From assembly GCF_000166295.1 (NCBI RefSeq), contig NC_017506.1, forward strand, positions 4,340,001 to 4,404,000: 64,000 nucleotides of DNA, in the 5' to 3' direction. Positions 18,998 through 28,032 of the stretch are shown here, in pieces. Below the pieces are notes generated by a model. The model ran no database searches, was not told the DNA's origin, and was given only the letters and a program-made list of their open reading frames with translations. Numbering within the stretch: the first letter of the stretch is position 1; every line of letters starts with the position of its first letter. Source of the stretch: Marinobacter adhaerens HP15 (GTDB taxonomy: Bacteria; Pseudomonadota; Gammaproteobacteria; Pseudomonadales; Oleiphilaceae). Position numbers and translations under genes: made by a program.

Positions 18998-19575
18998 TAC
19001 TGAATTCTCGGCTTTTTGATGTTCGCAGGGGCACGGTAGACGTCGCTTTCCTGGCGAATGCGCGGGTCGCCCTTGGCATCCTCGGCGCCATCAACGCGAA
19101 CTTCATCGCGGCGACGTTTCTTGAACGGCTCCTCGATGTAGTGCATGTCGATAAATTCCTTGATCCAGGCCGCCATTGATTCGGGAATAGGAACCGCCTC
19201 AACTATACTTTCGCCACTATCAAGGGCATCCAGTGCTTCATGGGCGCTGGCCGTAATAGTGCTCACGACCCATCCGGAGGGCGACTGGCTCGTTACATCT
19301 CTATCCATGATGATCCATACGGATGGAACGGCCATGTTCAGTGAGACCAGATAGCCTTCGACGTCGGCCCGAAAAAGCTCCATCGTAACGGTGCTCGCGT
19401 GGTAATCGACCACGTCTTCCTCGCGAACCAATTCTTTCCAGAATGCATCAGGTGCACCAGGTATAACGGCAACCGGCTTCCAGATTTCTTTTACCCAGCG
19501 AGTGACGCCCGGGGATCGACGAACGACAGCGCCAACCCTCAGCTCGCGTTTCCACTGTTCTGTACGACTACTCAT
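18997..19575 (-). CDS. DUF3305 protein of FDH clusters
   Basis: Soluble protein of 192 aa. The conserved opening (W-KRELRVGAVVRRSPGVTRWVKEIWKPVAVIPG) and the repeated VxLxRADVEGYLVSLNMAVPSVWIIM pattern fit DUF3305. I start it at the ATG at 19575, preceded by GAGAAG; an in-frame ATG four codons upstream is less well placed. It is the first gene of the minus-strand FDH operon, head-to-head with the polyferredoxin gene across 143 bp. Function unknown; the constant pairing with DUF3306 suggests an FDH assembly or sensing module. Confidence 0.85.
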   Translation of the reverse strand: MSSRTEQWKRELRVGAVVRRSPGVTRWVKEIWKPVAVIPGAPDAFWKELVREEDVVDYHASTVTMELFRADVEGYLVSLNMAVPSVWIIMDRDVTSQSPSGWVVSTITASAHEALDALDSGESIVEAVPIPESMAAWIKEFIDMHYIEEPFKKRRRDEVRVDGAEDAKGDPRIRQESDVYRAPANIKKPRIQ

Positions 19576-19671
19576 GGTGCTTCTCATTTTTTGTTATAGC
19601 GTAAAACTAGCAGGGCACAAAAGATTATCCAATTGTCCAAAAGATAATGCCTGTGGCATGCTCGAAAAGCG

Positions 19672-19691
19672 ATACGTAAGCGTATACGTAT
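19672..19691. promoter_or_regulatory. Inverted repeat in the divergent FDH promoter region
   Basis: ATACGTA-N6-TACGTAT, seven-base perfect arms, midway between the divergent DUF3305 and polyferredoxin genes. It is placed to control both FDH half-operons. A TATAAA on the plus strand abuts the right arm. It could be an operator for a dimeric regulator; no regulator gene is adjacent. Confidence 0.45.
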
Positions 19692-19718
19692 AAAAACAAC
19701 GAAAGAGTCAATTTCCTG

Positions 19719-21698
19719 ATGACGGCACATAAGACCTTATTACTATGCAGCTGCGACAAATCACAGACCTTCGATTCAGAGGCTTTGCGCAAAGCCGCAG
19801 GCGCTGAGCAGGCGATTGCAGTTGATCAACTGTGCGGCAAGGAATTGAGTGTTGCCGCCGAGCATCTGGGCGCCAGCAATGATGTCCTGATTGCCTGTGG
19901 CCAGCAGGCCGCCTTGTTCGAGCGCCTTGCGGAGGACGTTCACGCCGAGATCCAACACGCCGCGCCACTCCAATCCATTGATATCAGGGATCGTGCTGGC
20001 TGGAGCGCCCCCGACGCGAAGCCCGAGCGCCTGCATGCGAAGCAGGCAGCCCTGATTGCCGCCGCCCAATTGCCGCCGCCCATGGCGCCGGCGAAAACCA
20101 TTCAGTCCAACGGCGTGTGCTGCATCGTCGGTCCTACCGAGAAGGCAATCCGGATGGCCGGACTGGTGCAGGACGAACTGGGTGTTACCTGTATTGTTAA
20201 TGATGCCGGCCCCATCCAGCTGCCATCTGCCGCTTACGACGTGGCCAAGGGCCAACTGACGGGAGCCTACGGTGCACTTGGCAATTTCAAGCTGGAATTC
20301 GCCCACCTGCAACCCTTGCACCCGGCCGGTCGCGGTGAGCTGGGTTACGAGGCGGCCAAGCCCACCGCCCGCAGCGAATGCGATGTGTTTATCGATCTGC
20401 GGGGCGGCGCCCCGGCATTTCCGAGCCACGAGAAGCGCAACGGCTACTTCTGGGCCGATCCGGAAAAGTCCGGCGAGCTGGAGCGCATTGCCCTGACGGC
20501 AAGGGAAATGGTGGGTGAATTCGAAAAAACCGTCTATTTCAGGCTCGAAGAGTCTCTGTGCGCGCACTCCCGGGCCAACAAGCCTGGTTGTACACGGTGC
20601 CTGGATGTCTGCCCGACAGAGGCTATTTTTTCCTTCGGGGATCACATCCAGATTGATTCGGATATCTGTGCCGGTTGCGGCTCCTGCGCTGCCGTCTGTC
20701 CCACCTCTGCAGTGACCATGAATGAGACGCCGTTCGAGGCGATCACCAAGGCTGTGGAAGTGATGGCCAAAGTCTACCGCGAGCATACCCACGAATCGCC
20801 CCGCCTGGTCTTCCATACCCTGGAAGCTGGCACAGAGGCCATTGCCAACCTGGCCCGCTACGATAATGGTCTCGCGGATGATCTGATCCCGATGGGGCTG
20901 GAACATGTCGACCGGATCGGCCACGCTGAAATCATGGCGGCGTTTGGTGCCGGCTACGCCGAGGTTCTCATCCTTGCGGACAACGAGCTGGATCGCCGTG
21001 CAGTGACCGCAGAAGTGGAGCTGGCCCAGGCCATGCTCAAGGGTACCCACAACTCGCCGAGCCGGATCAGGGTTATTTCCGCCATCGAGCTTTGCGACGC
21101 CGGGGACAATGCCGGTCGCGTGAGCGACCCTGTGCTGCTGGTGGGCGGTCGCCGGGATATCACCCGGGTGACAGTGGCCGCCATGTCGGAGAAAATCGAA
21201 GAGCCGATTCCGTTGCCCAAAGGCGCGCCTTACGGTGCCATCGAAATTGATTCCGATAAATGCACCCTCTGCCTTGCCTGTGTATCACTATGTCCGACCG
21301 GCGCCCTTGGTGACCATCCGGATCGGCCCGAGGTGCAGTTCACGGAAAACGCCTGCGTCCAGTGTGGTATCTGCGAGAGTACCTGCCCGGAAACCGCCAT
21401 CACCCTGAAGCCCCAGCTTGATGTGTCCAAGGCGGCGCTCAGTGCCCGGGCGTTGCACGGTGAAGAGCCCTTCGAATGCATCAAGTGTGGCACCCCGTTT
21501 GGTGTAGCCAGCACGATTAACCGCATCGTCGAGAAGCTGGAAAACCAGCACTGGATGTACAAGAACTCTGATAACGTGCAGCTCATCAAGATGTGCGATG
21601 ACTGTCGGGTCAAGGCCCAGTTCCATGGCAGCACAGCGCCCATGGCCGGTGGCGAGCGCCCGCGGGTCCGCACCAGTGATGACTATCTGGACAGTTAA
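19719..21698 (+). CDS. Polyferredoxin-like 4Fe-4S protein of the FDH accessory operon
   Basis: 659-aa cytosolic iron-sulfur protein. Two adjacent ferredoxin motifs lie near residue 290-330 ([21 protein letters not shown]) and two more near 510-560 ([24 protein letters not shown]). Cys pairs further on (CIKC, CDDC) could bind another metal. It would carry four or more [4Fe-4S] clusters. The rest of the protein has no family I can name; the N-terminal LLLCSCDKS is conserved in such proteins as I recall them. First gene of the plus-strand operon, opposite DUF3305. It probably shuttles electrons to or from FDH, or serves in cluster loading with the Mrp ATPase 17 bp downstream. Confidence 0.82.
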   Translation: MTAHKTLLLCSCDKSQTFDSEALRKAAGAEQAIAVDQLCGKELSVAAEHLGASNDVLIACGQQAALFERLAEDVHAEIQHAAPLQSIDIRDRAGWSAPDAKPERLHAKQAALIAAAQLPPPMAPAKTIQSNGVCCIVGPTEKAIRMAGLVQDELGVTCIVNDAGPIQLPSAAYDVAKGQLTGAYGALGNFKLEFAHLQPLHPAGRGELGYEAAKPTARSECDVFIDLRGGAPAFPSHEKRNGYFWADPEKSGELERIALTAREMVGEFEKTVYFRLEESLCAHSRANKPGCTRCLDVCPTEAIFSFGDHIQIDSDICAGCGSCAAVCPTSAVTMNETPFEAITKAVEVMAKVYREHTHESPRLVFHTLEAGTEAIANLARYDNGLADDLIPMGLEHVDRIGHAEIMAAFGAGYAEVLILADNELDRRAVTAEVELAQAMLKGTHNSPSRIRVISAIELCDAGDNAGRVSDPVLLVGGRRDITRVTVAAMSEKIEEPIPLPKGAPYGAIEIDSDKCTLCLACVSLCPTGALGDHPDRPEVQFTENACVQCGICESTCPETAITLKPQLDVSKAALSARALHGEEPFECIKCGTPFGVASTINRIVEKLENQHWMYKNSDNVQLIKMCDDCRVKAQFHGSTAPMAGGERPRVRTSDDYLDS

Positions 21699-21715
21699 AA
21701 ACAACAGGACACACC

Positions 21716-22564
21716 ATGGTTGAGTACACCGAAGTAGGAAAAAATCCGAATCTGATCGGAACTGACGCTCCAAGGCCTCAGGACAAGAACCCGAGGGGCG
21801 TCGATCGCATCATTGCCATTGCGTCGGGCAAGGGCGGCGTTGGTAAATCGACCGTGTCGTCCAACCTGGCGGTGGCCCTCGCCTCGAAAGGGCTGAAGGT
21901 CGGCTTGCTGGACGCTGACGTCTATGGCCCGAGCCAGCCCCGCATGCTGGGGGTTTCCGGTCGTCCGTCCAGCCCGGATGGAAGCACCATCCTGCCGCTG
22001 AGAAATCACGGCGTAACGCTGATGTCCCTGGGCCTGATGGCACCGGAGGACGAGGCTATCGTCTGGCGCGGGCCGATGCTGATGGGCGCCTTGCAGCAGA
22101 TGATGAACCAGGTTGAATGGGGCCGGCTGGACGTGCTGCTGGTGGATCTTCCGCCGGGCACCGGTGATGTCCAGATGACCCTGAGCCAGAAGTTCTTCGT
22201 GGCGGGTGCGGTCATTGTCTCGACACCTCAGGACATCGCCCTGATGGATGCTCGCAAGGGCATTGATATGTTCAAGCGAATGGACGTTCCGCTGTTCGGG
22301 CTGATCGAAAATATGGCGTCGTTTATTTGCGATGGCTGTGGCAAGGAACACCATCCCTTTGGGCACGGCGGCGCACGAGCCGAGGCAGAGAAACTGGGCT
22401 CGCCCTTCCTCGGAGAGATTCCCCTGGATCTCGATATCCGGTTGGGATCGGACGGCGGAGTTCCGATTGTGGTCTCGAAGCCTGACAGCCCCCAGGCCCA
22501 GGCTTTCCAGCGCATCGCCGATGAAATTGTCGCCTCTGACGTCTACGCCCGGGCCATCCAATGA
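21716..22564 (+). CDS. Mrp/NBP35 (ApbC)-family Fe-S cluster carrier ATPase
   Basis: 282-aa deviant Walker-A P-loop ATPase (GKGGVGKST around residue 38) that binds and delivers [4Fe-4S] clusters. A CxxC pair ([10 protein letters not shown]) near residue 205 forms the bridging cluster site of the dimer. It lacks the N-terminal MIP18/DUF59 domain of housekeeping Mrp, so it is a dedicated short form. It follows the polyferredoxin gene by 17 bp and overlaps the next gene by 4 bp (ATGA). Loading clusters into FDH subunits or into the polyferredoxin is the likely job. Confidence 0.88.
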   Translation: MVEYTEVGKNPNLIGTDAPRPQDKNPRGVDRIIAIASGKGGVGKSTVSSNLAVALASKGLKVGLLDADVYGPSQPRMLGVSGRPSSPDGSTILPLRNHGVTLMSLGLMAPEDEAIVWRGPMLMGALQQMMNQVEWGRLDVLLVDLPPGTGDVQMTLSQKFFVAGAVIVSTPQDIALMDARKGIDMFKRMDVPLFGLIENMASFICDGCGKEHHPFGHGGARAEAEKLGSPFLGEIPLDLDIRLGSDGGVPIVVSKPDSPQAQAFQRIADEIVASDVYARAIQ

Positions 22565-23265
22565 TCGAATCACCCCAGTTCCCACCGTTACTAACGGGAG
22601 AAGTGGTGCCCAGACACATGGACCCGTTTGATAAAGCCGTCAGCCGGGCGATCGCGGGCGTCGATTCCGGCACGGTGTTCTACTCCGAGCAAGACGACAC
22701 CCTGCGCGCAGCCCTGGTCCTGGCGCCCGAAACACCGCTTGAAGAGGCGATTCAGGCAGTCTATGTGGCCCAGATCGGCCTTGCCGAGAGTCTGGGCGCG
22801 CTGGCCCCGCCCGAAGTGCCGGTGTACTTTGAGTGGCCTGACCGCATCAAGGTAAACGGTGCGCTCTGTGGCAGTGTTCGTTTCGCATCGGATGTGTCTG
22901 ATCCCAAGGCCTACCCCAACTGGCTGGTGATTGGAATTGAGGTGCCTTTTATTCCGAAGACGGACCAGCCGGGAGAAAACCCGGATGAGACCTGTCTGTA
23001 TGAAGAAGGCTGCATCGAAATCACACCCATGGTCCTACTGGAAAGCTGGTCCAAGCACACGTTGCTGTGGCTGACCTACTTTTTGGACAGCGGCTTTGAG
23101 CGGGTACACAACGAGTGGCGGCCAAGGTGCGACACCTTGGGCAAAAGGATTGAACGGCCCAGACCAGGTACCTTCGTTGGCCTGGATGAAAAAGGCCGGA
23201 TGCTGTTGCGTCAGGATGTCATGACCGAGACGCTGAGTTTGATCGAATTCGCGGAGCACGTATGA
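22561..23265 (+). CDS. Biotin/lipoate protein ligase-like protein of FDH clusters
   Basis: 234-aa soluble protein whose fold resembles the biotin/lipoate ligase catalytic domain. The segment [20 protein letters not shown] parallels the KWPNDI...GKKIAGIL region of BirA, but the catalytic Lys motif is altered (EWPDRI). Substrate and activity are therefore uncertain; it may have lost ligase function. It overlaps its neighbours on both sides by ATGA-type junctions, so it is an integral part of the FDH accessory operon. Similar genes sit beside FDH operons in alphaproteobacteria as I recall. Confidence 0.65.
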   Translation: MIESPQFPPLLTGEVVPRHMDPFDKAVSRAIAGVDSGTVFYSEQDDTLRAALVLAPETPLEEAIQAVYVAQIGLAESLGALAPPEVPVYFEWPDRIKVNGALCGSVRFASDVSDPKAYPNWLVIGIEVPFIPKTDQPGENPDETCLYEEGCIEITPMVLLESWSKHTLLWLTYFLDSGFERVHNEWRPRCDTLGKRIERPRPGTFVGLDEKGRMLLRQDVMTETLSLIEFAEHV

Positions 23266-23738
23266 AACTGGCCCGAACCCTTCAGTTGGATATTTCCGAC
23301 GAAAACGTATTTGAAAAGCCTGCACCCAGCGGTGAGTGGGCGATCTCCGGTGGCTTCGAGTTTTCCAACTGGACTGAGGGAGACCTGAAAGGCAAAGCCC
23401 GTCAGGCGTTCAGTAACGGCTGGTACAGCATTGAATCAGGCGGGCGCGCCAGTTTCGTGGGGGTCTGCAACATTACCGAACCGGAACTGGAGCATGTTCG
23501 CCGGACTCTAGCGCAGACCTTTGTTGACCATTACGGCGCGCCGGATATCGACGCGGCCTACCCGGTTGCCTGTGAGGAAATCGACCAGATGCGCAGCATG
23601 TGCGAGGACTTCGAGGACAACACACTGTTGATGGTCAGCCGCACCCTGACCGAGCTGGGTGTCGAGGAAACCTACCGTTCCCGGGGGCCTCAGGATGCCT
23701 CACTGGAAGCGTTTGCGGTTCACGGCAGCGTCGACTGA
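23262..23738 (+). CDS. DUF6505-like protein of FDH clusters
   Basis: 158-aa protein of unknown function, which I place in DUF6505 from memory. The opening [21 protein letters not shown] and the central AFSNGWYSIESGGRASFVG are the recognisable parts. It ends two bases short of the converging moeA stop, with no spacer and no terminator I can see. Last gene of the four-gene plus-strand FDH accessory operon; its ATG overlaps the preceding stop. Confidence 0.7.
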   Translation: MKLARTLQLDISDENVFEKPAPSGEWAISGGFEFSNWTEGDLKGKARQAFSNGWYSIESGGRASFVGVCNITEPELEHVRRTLAQTFVDHYGAPDIDAAYPVACEEIDQMRSMCEDFEDNTLLMVSRTLTELGVEETYRSRGPQDASLEAFAVHGSVD

Positions 23739-24986
23739 CTACAGACCGAAGCTGCCGTATGGAATAAACCGCACGGGAGTGCCCGGCTCAATCTGCTGGG
23801 CACTTTCATCCAGTTCCACCAGCCCCTCGGACCAGGCCAGGCCGGTCACCCGGCCGGAGCCTTCCGAACCGAACACCTCTACCTGCCCATCCCGAACCCG
23901 TGCCCGCAGCATCTCGCTGCGCCCGGGCTTTTTGTTTTTCGAAAAATTCGCCGGCATCACGTAGGCCTGGGGTTCGAACCATTCACCGCCTGCAAGTAAT
24001 GCCATTGCAGGGGCACCAAAACGCAGGGCACAGACCCAGGCGGCGACCGGATTGCCCGGCAGGCCCACCACAGGCGTGCCCTGGAACATGGCGAGGGCCA
24101 GCGGGCGGCCAGGTTTGATGGCAATGCGCCAATTGCTGATGTCGCCGTGGGCTTTCAGGGTCTTCGACACGTGATCTTCGTCACCGGCCGATACGCCGCC
24201 ACTGGTGAGGATCAGATCGCACTCTTGCGCCCCTGTTTCCAGAGCCGATTTGACCTCGTCAGCCCGATCGAGTGCATGACCAAGGTCCACCAGCTCGTAG
24301 CCCAGTTGCGAGACCAGGGCGCTGAGCATCGGCCGGTTGGCGTCGTAGATTTGCCAATCAGTGACTGTGGCACCCACCGGTTTTACCTCATCGCCGGTAG
24401 ACAGAACGCCAACCCGCAGCTTCTGGTAGACGTCGACCGACTCCACCCCAACGCTGGCGAGTACGGAAATCTGCGTGGGTGTCAGGCGAGTTCCTGCGAT
24501 CAGGATTCGATCCTGTGCCTGGATGTCTTCACCGGCTTTGCGGGCATTGGCGCCCGCTTTCAGAGTGCCGTTCAGATACAGCTGGCCATCCCGGACTTCG
24601 CAGTCTTCTTCGAGGACCACTGTGTCTGTCCCGGATGGAATGACTGCGCCGGTGAGAATCCGGATCGCATGTCCCGCGGGAACCTGGCCTTTGAAAGGCT
24701 CGCCGGCGGCACTGCGACCATCGACCAGAGGCAGTGTGCAGGGAACATCCGTTACAGGGCCCGCCAGTGCATAGCCGTCAACCGCCGAGTTGTTGCTTGG
24801 TGGGTGCGCCCGGGGAGCGTAGACGTCGCTTGCCAGGATACGGCCGTTTACCCGGGATAGGGGAACGGCGTGTTCAGTCTCCACCACAGGGTGCAACCGT
24901 GAACGCAAACGCTCAAGGGCCTCTTCGACCGGGGTCCAGTTGACGCCGGGGGGCAGGGCAAAGCAGTCGTTGCGAAGCGGTTTCAT
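23739..24986 (-). CDS. moeA: Molybdopterin molybdenumtransferase MoeA
   Basis: Inserts molybdate (or tungstate) into adenylylated molybdopterin. 415 aa, normal length, with the MoeA signature blocks: NSAVDGYAL, the LTSGGVSAGDEDHV metal/MPT site and GLPGNPVAAW. AGGAG is about ten bases before the ATG. Last gene of fdhD-mobA-mobB-moeA, 26 bp after mobB. Its presence in an FDH locus suggests a dedicated copy that may discriminate W from Mo, but no residue proves that. Confidence 0.93.
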   Translation of the reverse strand: MKPLRNDCFALPPGVNWTPVEEALERLRSRLHPVVETEHAVPLSRVNGRILASDVYAPRAHPPSNNSAVDGYALAGPVTDVPCTLPLVDGRSAAGEPFKGQVPAGHAIRILTGAVIPSGTDTVVLEEDCEVRDGQLYLNGTLKAGANARKAGEDIQAQDRILIAGTRLTPTQISVLASVGVESVDVYQKLRVGVLSTGDEVKPVGATVTDWQIYDANRPMLSALVSQLGYELVDLGHALDRADEVKSALETGAQECDLILTSGGVSAGDEDHVSKTLKAHGDISNWRIAIKPGRPLALAMFQGTPVVGLPGNPVAAWVCALRFGAPAMALLAGGEWFEPQAYVMPANFSKNKKPGRSEMLRARVRDGQVEVFGSEGSGRVTGLAWSEGLVELDESAQQIEPGTPVRFIPYGSFGL

Positions 24987-25012
24987 GGATCTTCGGCTCC
25001 TGGTTATGCCGT

Positions 25013-25504
25013 TCAGGCTTGCTTGCGGTTCAGAATAAAATCAGCGATGGCGGGAATGTCGTTGATGTCGAAAACGGGCCCCGAGAATTCGGCAGCGTAG
25101 TCCGACGCCACAGCAACAATGCTCGGGTCCTCGGTGAACAGCGGTGACCTCGAACCTTCTCGTCGATGCACTTCGATCTTGGCGTGGGTGTGGGTTTTGA
25201 ATCCCTCCACCACGACCCAGTCACAGGGGCTCAGTCGTGCCAGCAATTCATCCAGCGTCGGTTCCGCCGCTCCCCGGAGTTCGTGCATGATGGCGAAGCG
25301 CTGGCCACCAGCGAGGATGACCTCCCGGGCGCCGGCGTCGCGATGCTTGTAGCTGTCTGTTCCGGGTTGATCCACATCCACCATGTGGTGGGCGTGCTTG
25401 ATCGAATTGACCGTTAACCCCCGACTGGACAGCTCACGAATCAGGGCCGAGGCCAGGGTGGTCTTTCCGGAGTTTTTCCAACCTACAATGCCGATGACGT
25501 TCAC
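25013..25504 (-). CDS. mobB: Molybdopterin-guanine dinucleotide biosynthesis adaptor MobB
   Basis: P-loop GTP-binding partner of MobA in making MGD. 163 aa from a GTG at 25504 that overlaps the mobA stop as GTGA. The Walker A is GWKNSGKTTL at once after the start, and ADxVVVEGFK-type residues (DWVVVEGFKTH) follow. The longer open frame upstream lies within mobA and has no ribosome-binding site. It acts in the cytoplasm beside MobA, though dispensable in E. coli. Confidence 0.9.
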   Translation of the reverse strand: MNVIGIVGWKNSGKTTLASALIRELSSRGLTVNSIKHAHHMVDVDQPGTDSYKHRDAGAREVILAGGQRFAIMHELRGAAEPTLDELLARLSPCDWVVVEGFKTHTHAKIEVHRREGSRSPLFTEDPSIVAVASDYAAEFSGPVFDINDIPAIADFILNRKQA

Positions 25505-26088
25505 TTCAGATTCTGCTCCGCCCAGGCCAGATCTTCCGGCGTATTGATGTTGAAAAAGTCGCCCTCGTTGAACACCACCAGGGTTTCGCCCTGGGCCTGA
25601 GTCCACTGGCGGATCTTGCGAACCCCATCGTTCAGGGCCGCCCGAAGGTTGTGGCGCAAGGATACCTGCCAGCGACCAAAGGTTGGCTGTGGCAGTCGAC
25701 CCCGCTCGGGGTCCGGCGTGGCTGCCAGTACCACCGGGGTATCATATCCGGCCAGTCTTTCGGCCAGGTCCCGGGGAAAGGAGGGGGTGTCCGCGGCAAC
25801 GCTGATCAGCCAGTCATGGCCCTGCTCGGCCGCCCAGTCCATGCCAGCCAGTACACCGGCCAGCGGGCCGGGAAAGCCCTCGATGGAGTCTGCGACCACT
25901 GGCAAACCCAGATCGTCAAACCGATGGATATCGCCGTTGGCATTCAGTACCACCGCGTCGACCTGCGGCGTGATTCGCTCAATAACCCGCTGGATCAATG
26001 ACTGGTCGCCGAGCATAAGGCGGCCTTTGTCGCCGCCGCCCATCCGGTTTGCCTGGCCGCCGGCCAGGATGACTGCGCAATCGGTCAC
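25501..26088 (-). CDS. mobA: Molybdenum cofactor guanylyltransferase MobA
   Basis: Transfers GMP from GTP to molybdopterin to form MGD, the cofactor form used by FDH. 195 aa, with the nucleotidyltransferase signature LAGGQANRMGGGDKG near the start and the catalytic Asp region (AADTPSFP). It follows fdhD by 12 bp and overlaps mobB. Normal length, no anomalies. Confidence 0.93.
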   Translation of the reverse strand: MTDCAVILAGGQANRMGGGDKGRLMLGDQSLIQRVIERITPQVDAVVLNANGDIHRFDDLGLPVVADSIEGFPGPLAGVLAGMDWAAEQGHDWLISVAADTPSFPRDLAERLAGYDTPVVLAATPDPERGRLPQPTFGRWQVSLRHNLRAALNDGVRKIRQWTQAQGETLVVFNEGDFFNINTPEDLAWAEQNLK

Positions 26089-26100
26089 GCCGTGCCTCCG

Positions 26101-26970
26101 TCAATCATGCTGAGCCCCTTTTCGACGCAGCTTTTTGTCTTCATCGGGAACCTGCGAGAGGTCCTGATCGAACACCAGGCGGTGTTGGCCGCTCAGACAG
26201 GTGAATTTCTTGCCTCGCATCCGCCCGATCAGGGTCAGCCCGACTTGCCGGGCAATATCGACGCCCCAGGCGGTAAAGCCGGAGCGGCTGATCAGAGTGG
26301 GAATGCCCATGAGCGATGTCTTGATCACCATTTCCGAGGTGAGTCGCCCGGTGGTGTACAGCACTTTATCGGCCGCAGAAATATTGTTCAGGTGCATCCA
26401 GCCAGCAATCTTGTCCACGGCATTGTGGCGCCCGACATCCTCCATATAGGCGAGGATTTTCTGGCCCTGGCACAGCGCGGTGCCGTGGATGGCGCCGGTC
26501 TCCATGTACAGGCTGGGTGTGTGGTTGATCTGGTAGGAAAGGTCATAAAAGGTGCTGGTGTGTACCGGAGTGTCTGGCAAAGATAGCCCTTCCAGTCCGG
26601 CCATCATATCGCCAAAGACCGTGCCCACCGCGCATCCGGAGGTACGGGTTTTCTTTTCCAGCTTGTCCTCAACATCAGTAACGCTGGAGGTTCGAACCAC
26701 GGCAACCTCAAGTTCCTCATCAAAATCGATCCCGGTGACCTCATCGGTCTCTTTCAGCATGCCCTGGTTGAGCAGGAAGCCGAGGGCCAGGTACTCGGGG
26801 TGATCGCCAATGGTCATCGCCGTGACGATCTCCTGGCTGTTCAGGTAGATGGTCAGTGGGCGCTCTTCGATCACGCTGATCGATTTGGCCTCGCCGTTTT
26901 CGTCAACGCCTTCTACCGGCCGGGAAAGCCGGGGATCCGTGGGATCGGGAAGTATGGGATCAATCGTCAT
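26101..26970 (-). CDS. fdhD: Formate dehydrogenase accessory sulfurtransferase FdhD
   Basis: Carries sulfur from a cysteine desulfurase to the Mo/W-bis-MGD cofactor, essential for FDH activity. 289 aa; the sulfur-carrying Cys region is TSGCAVGTVFGD, with one Cys where E. coli has a CxxC. The C-terminal GRHNAVDKIAGW and SRSGFTAWGVDIA blocks are typical of the family. First gene of the Mo-cofactor operon; its promoter must lie in 26971-27076. The TusA-like carrier at the end of the FDH operon is a possible partner. Confidence 0.93.
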   Translation of the reverse strand: MTIDPILPDPTDPRLSRPVEGVDENGEAKSISVIEERPLTIYLNSQEIVTAMTIGDHPEYLALGFLLNQGMLKETDEVTGIDFDEELEVAVVRTSSVTDVEDKLEKKTRTSGCAVGTVFGDMMAGLEGLSLPDTPVHTSTFYDLSYQINHTPSLYMETGAIHGTALCQGQKILAYMEDVGRHNAVDKIAGWMHLNNISAADKVLYTTGRLTSEMVIKTSLMGIPTLISRSGFTAWGVDIARQVGLTLIGRMRGKKFTCLSGQHRLVFDQDLSQVPDEDKKLRRKGAQHD

Positions 26971-27076
26971 TTTTGTTATAGCCGTTTCATGAATGCCGCA
27001 GAATGGAAGTTGTACGGAGATTGGCAGAGATTAGCTTATTTGGCATTCGGGAAAAACAGCTGCTTTCAGCCAATAA

Positions 27077-27101
27077 AAAACCCCGGCATGGCCGGGGTTT
27101 T
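27077..27101 (-). terminator. Bidirectional rho-independent terminator after tupA
   Basis: AAAACCCCGGC-ATG-GCCGGGGTTTT: a GC stem with A/T tracts on both sides, so it works on either strand. An outer CCAATA/TATTGG pair at 27070 and 27108 extends it. It ends the tupBCA transcript and insulates fdhD. Confidence 0.9.
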
Positions 27102-27156
27102 CTATTGGCGTAAAACCGGGTCAGGCCGGGGGCCTTAGAACTTTGCCCGATTTGTC

Positions 27157-27963
27157 CTACTGGGCGTTCGGGAAGAACAGTTGCTGCCCGTCTACCTTGA
27201 AGTCGGCAATTGCCTTTTGTCCATCGTCGGACAGCAGCCAGTTATGCCATTTTGCGGCCATCTCATGCTTGAGATGCGGGTGCTTCTCTTCAGAAAGCAG
27301 CAGGCTGCCGTACTGGTTGAACAGCACTTTGTCACCTTCGAAGAGCAGCTTCAGGTTCTGGCGGTTTTCAAATGCGACCCAGGTTGCGCGGTCTGACATC
27401 ACATAGGCATCCATGGCGGCGGCAGTGTTGAGGGTGGGCCCCATGCCGCTGCCCAGTTCGCGATACCAGCTGCCGCCCGGTTCAATACCGGCACTTTCCC
27501 ACAGGCGAAGTTCTGCACGGTTGGTGCCACTGTCGTCACCACGAGAGGCAAACGGTGCCTCTGCTTCAGCAATGGCAGACAGCGCTTCAGCGGCGGTCTT
27601 CGCTGCGCTGATGTTGGCCGGATCATCGGCAGGGCCAATTAATACAAAGTCGTTGTACATCACGTCGGCCCGCTCTGTGGCGTAGCCGTTCTCCACAAAA
27701 CGTTTCTCGCCTGCGGTGTCGTGTACCAGAAGGCTGTCGGCATCACCACGGCGAGCGATTTCGAAGGCCTGGCCGGTACCAACGGCGACAACGCGCACTT
27801 CGATGCCAGTGGCGTCCTCGAACTTTGGCAGGATCGAATCAAACAGGCCCGAGCTCTCAGTTGAGGTTGTCGAGGCCAGCGTTATGTAATCTTCGGCGTG
27901 GGCGCTGAAGGCCAGGCCCATGGTAGTGACGGCTGCAAGAACCAGATTAAGGGTCTTTTTCAT
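27157..27963 (-). CDS. tupA: Tungstate ABC transporter substrate-binding protein TupA
   Basis: Periplasmic binding protein for tungstate. 268 aa from the ATG at 27963 (GGAG nine bases upstream; an in-frame ATG at 27993 is less well placed). It has a signal peptide ending FSAHAE, then ITLASTTSTESSGLFD, the TTS-type oxyanion loop of the TupA family. SRGDDSGTN and the later conserved YVMSDRATW also fit. TupA proteins bind tungstate far more tightly than molybdate. Last gene of the operon. Confidence 0.9.
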   Translation of the reverse strand: MKKTLNLVLAAVTTMGLAFSAHAEDYITLASTTSTESSGLFDSILPKFEDATGIEVRVVAVGTGQAFEIARRGDADSLLVHDTAGEKRFVENGYATERADVMYNDFVLIGPADDPANISAAKTAAEALSAIAEAEAPFASRGDDSGTNRAELRLWESAGIEPGGSWYRELGSGMGPTLNTAAAMDAYVMSDRATWVAFENRQNLKLLFEGDKVLFNQYGSLLLSEEKHPHLKHEMAAKWHNWLLSDDGQKAIADFKVDGQQLFFPNAQ

Positions 27964-28032
27964 CTTGTTATCTCCATCTTGGGTTTCATTCATCGGGTGA
28001 GCAGTGGATTGGTCGGGTTTTATGGTGGCGCA

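Noticed and set aside
19652..19670. Sigma54 promoter before the polyferredoxin gene
   Set aside because: TGGCA is present but the GG-GC spacing is 12 rather than 10.
19776..21050. 424-codon open frame opposite the polyferredoxin gene
   Set aside because: Overlaps conserved ferredoxin motifs on the plus strand.
21695..22585. 296-codon open frame opposite the Mrp ATPase gene
   Set aside because: Antisense shadow; the P-loop on the plus strand is unambiguous.
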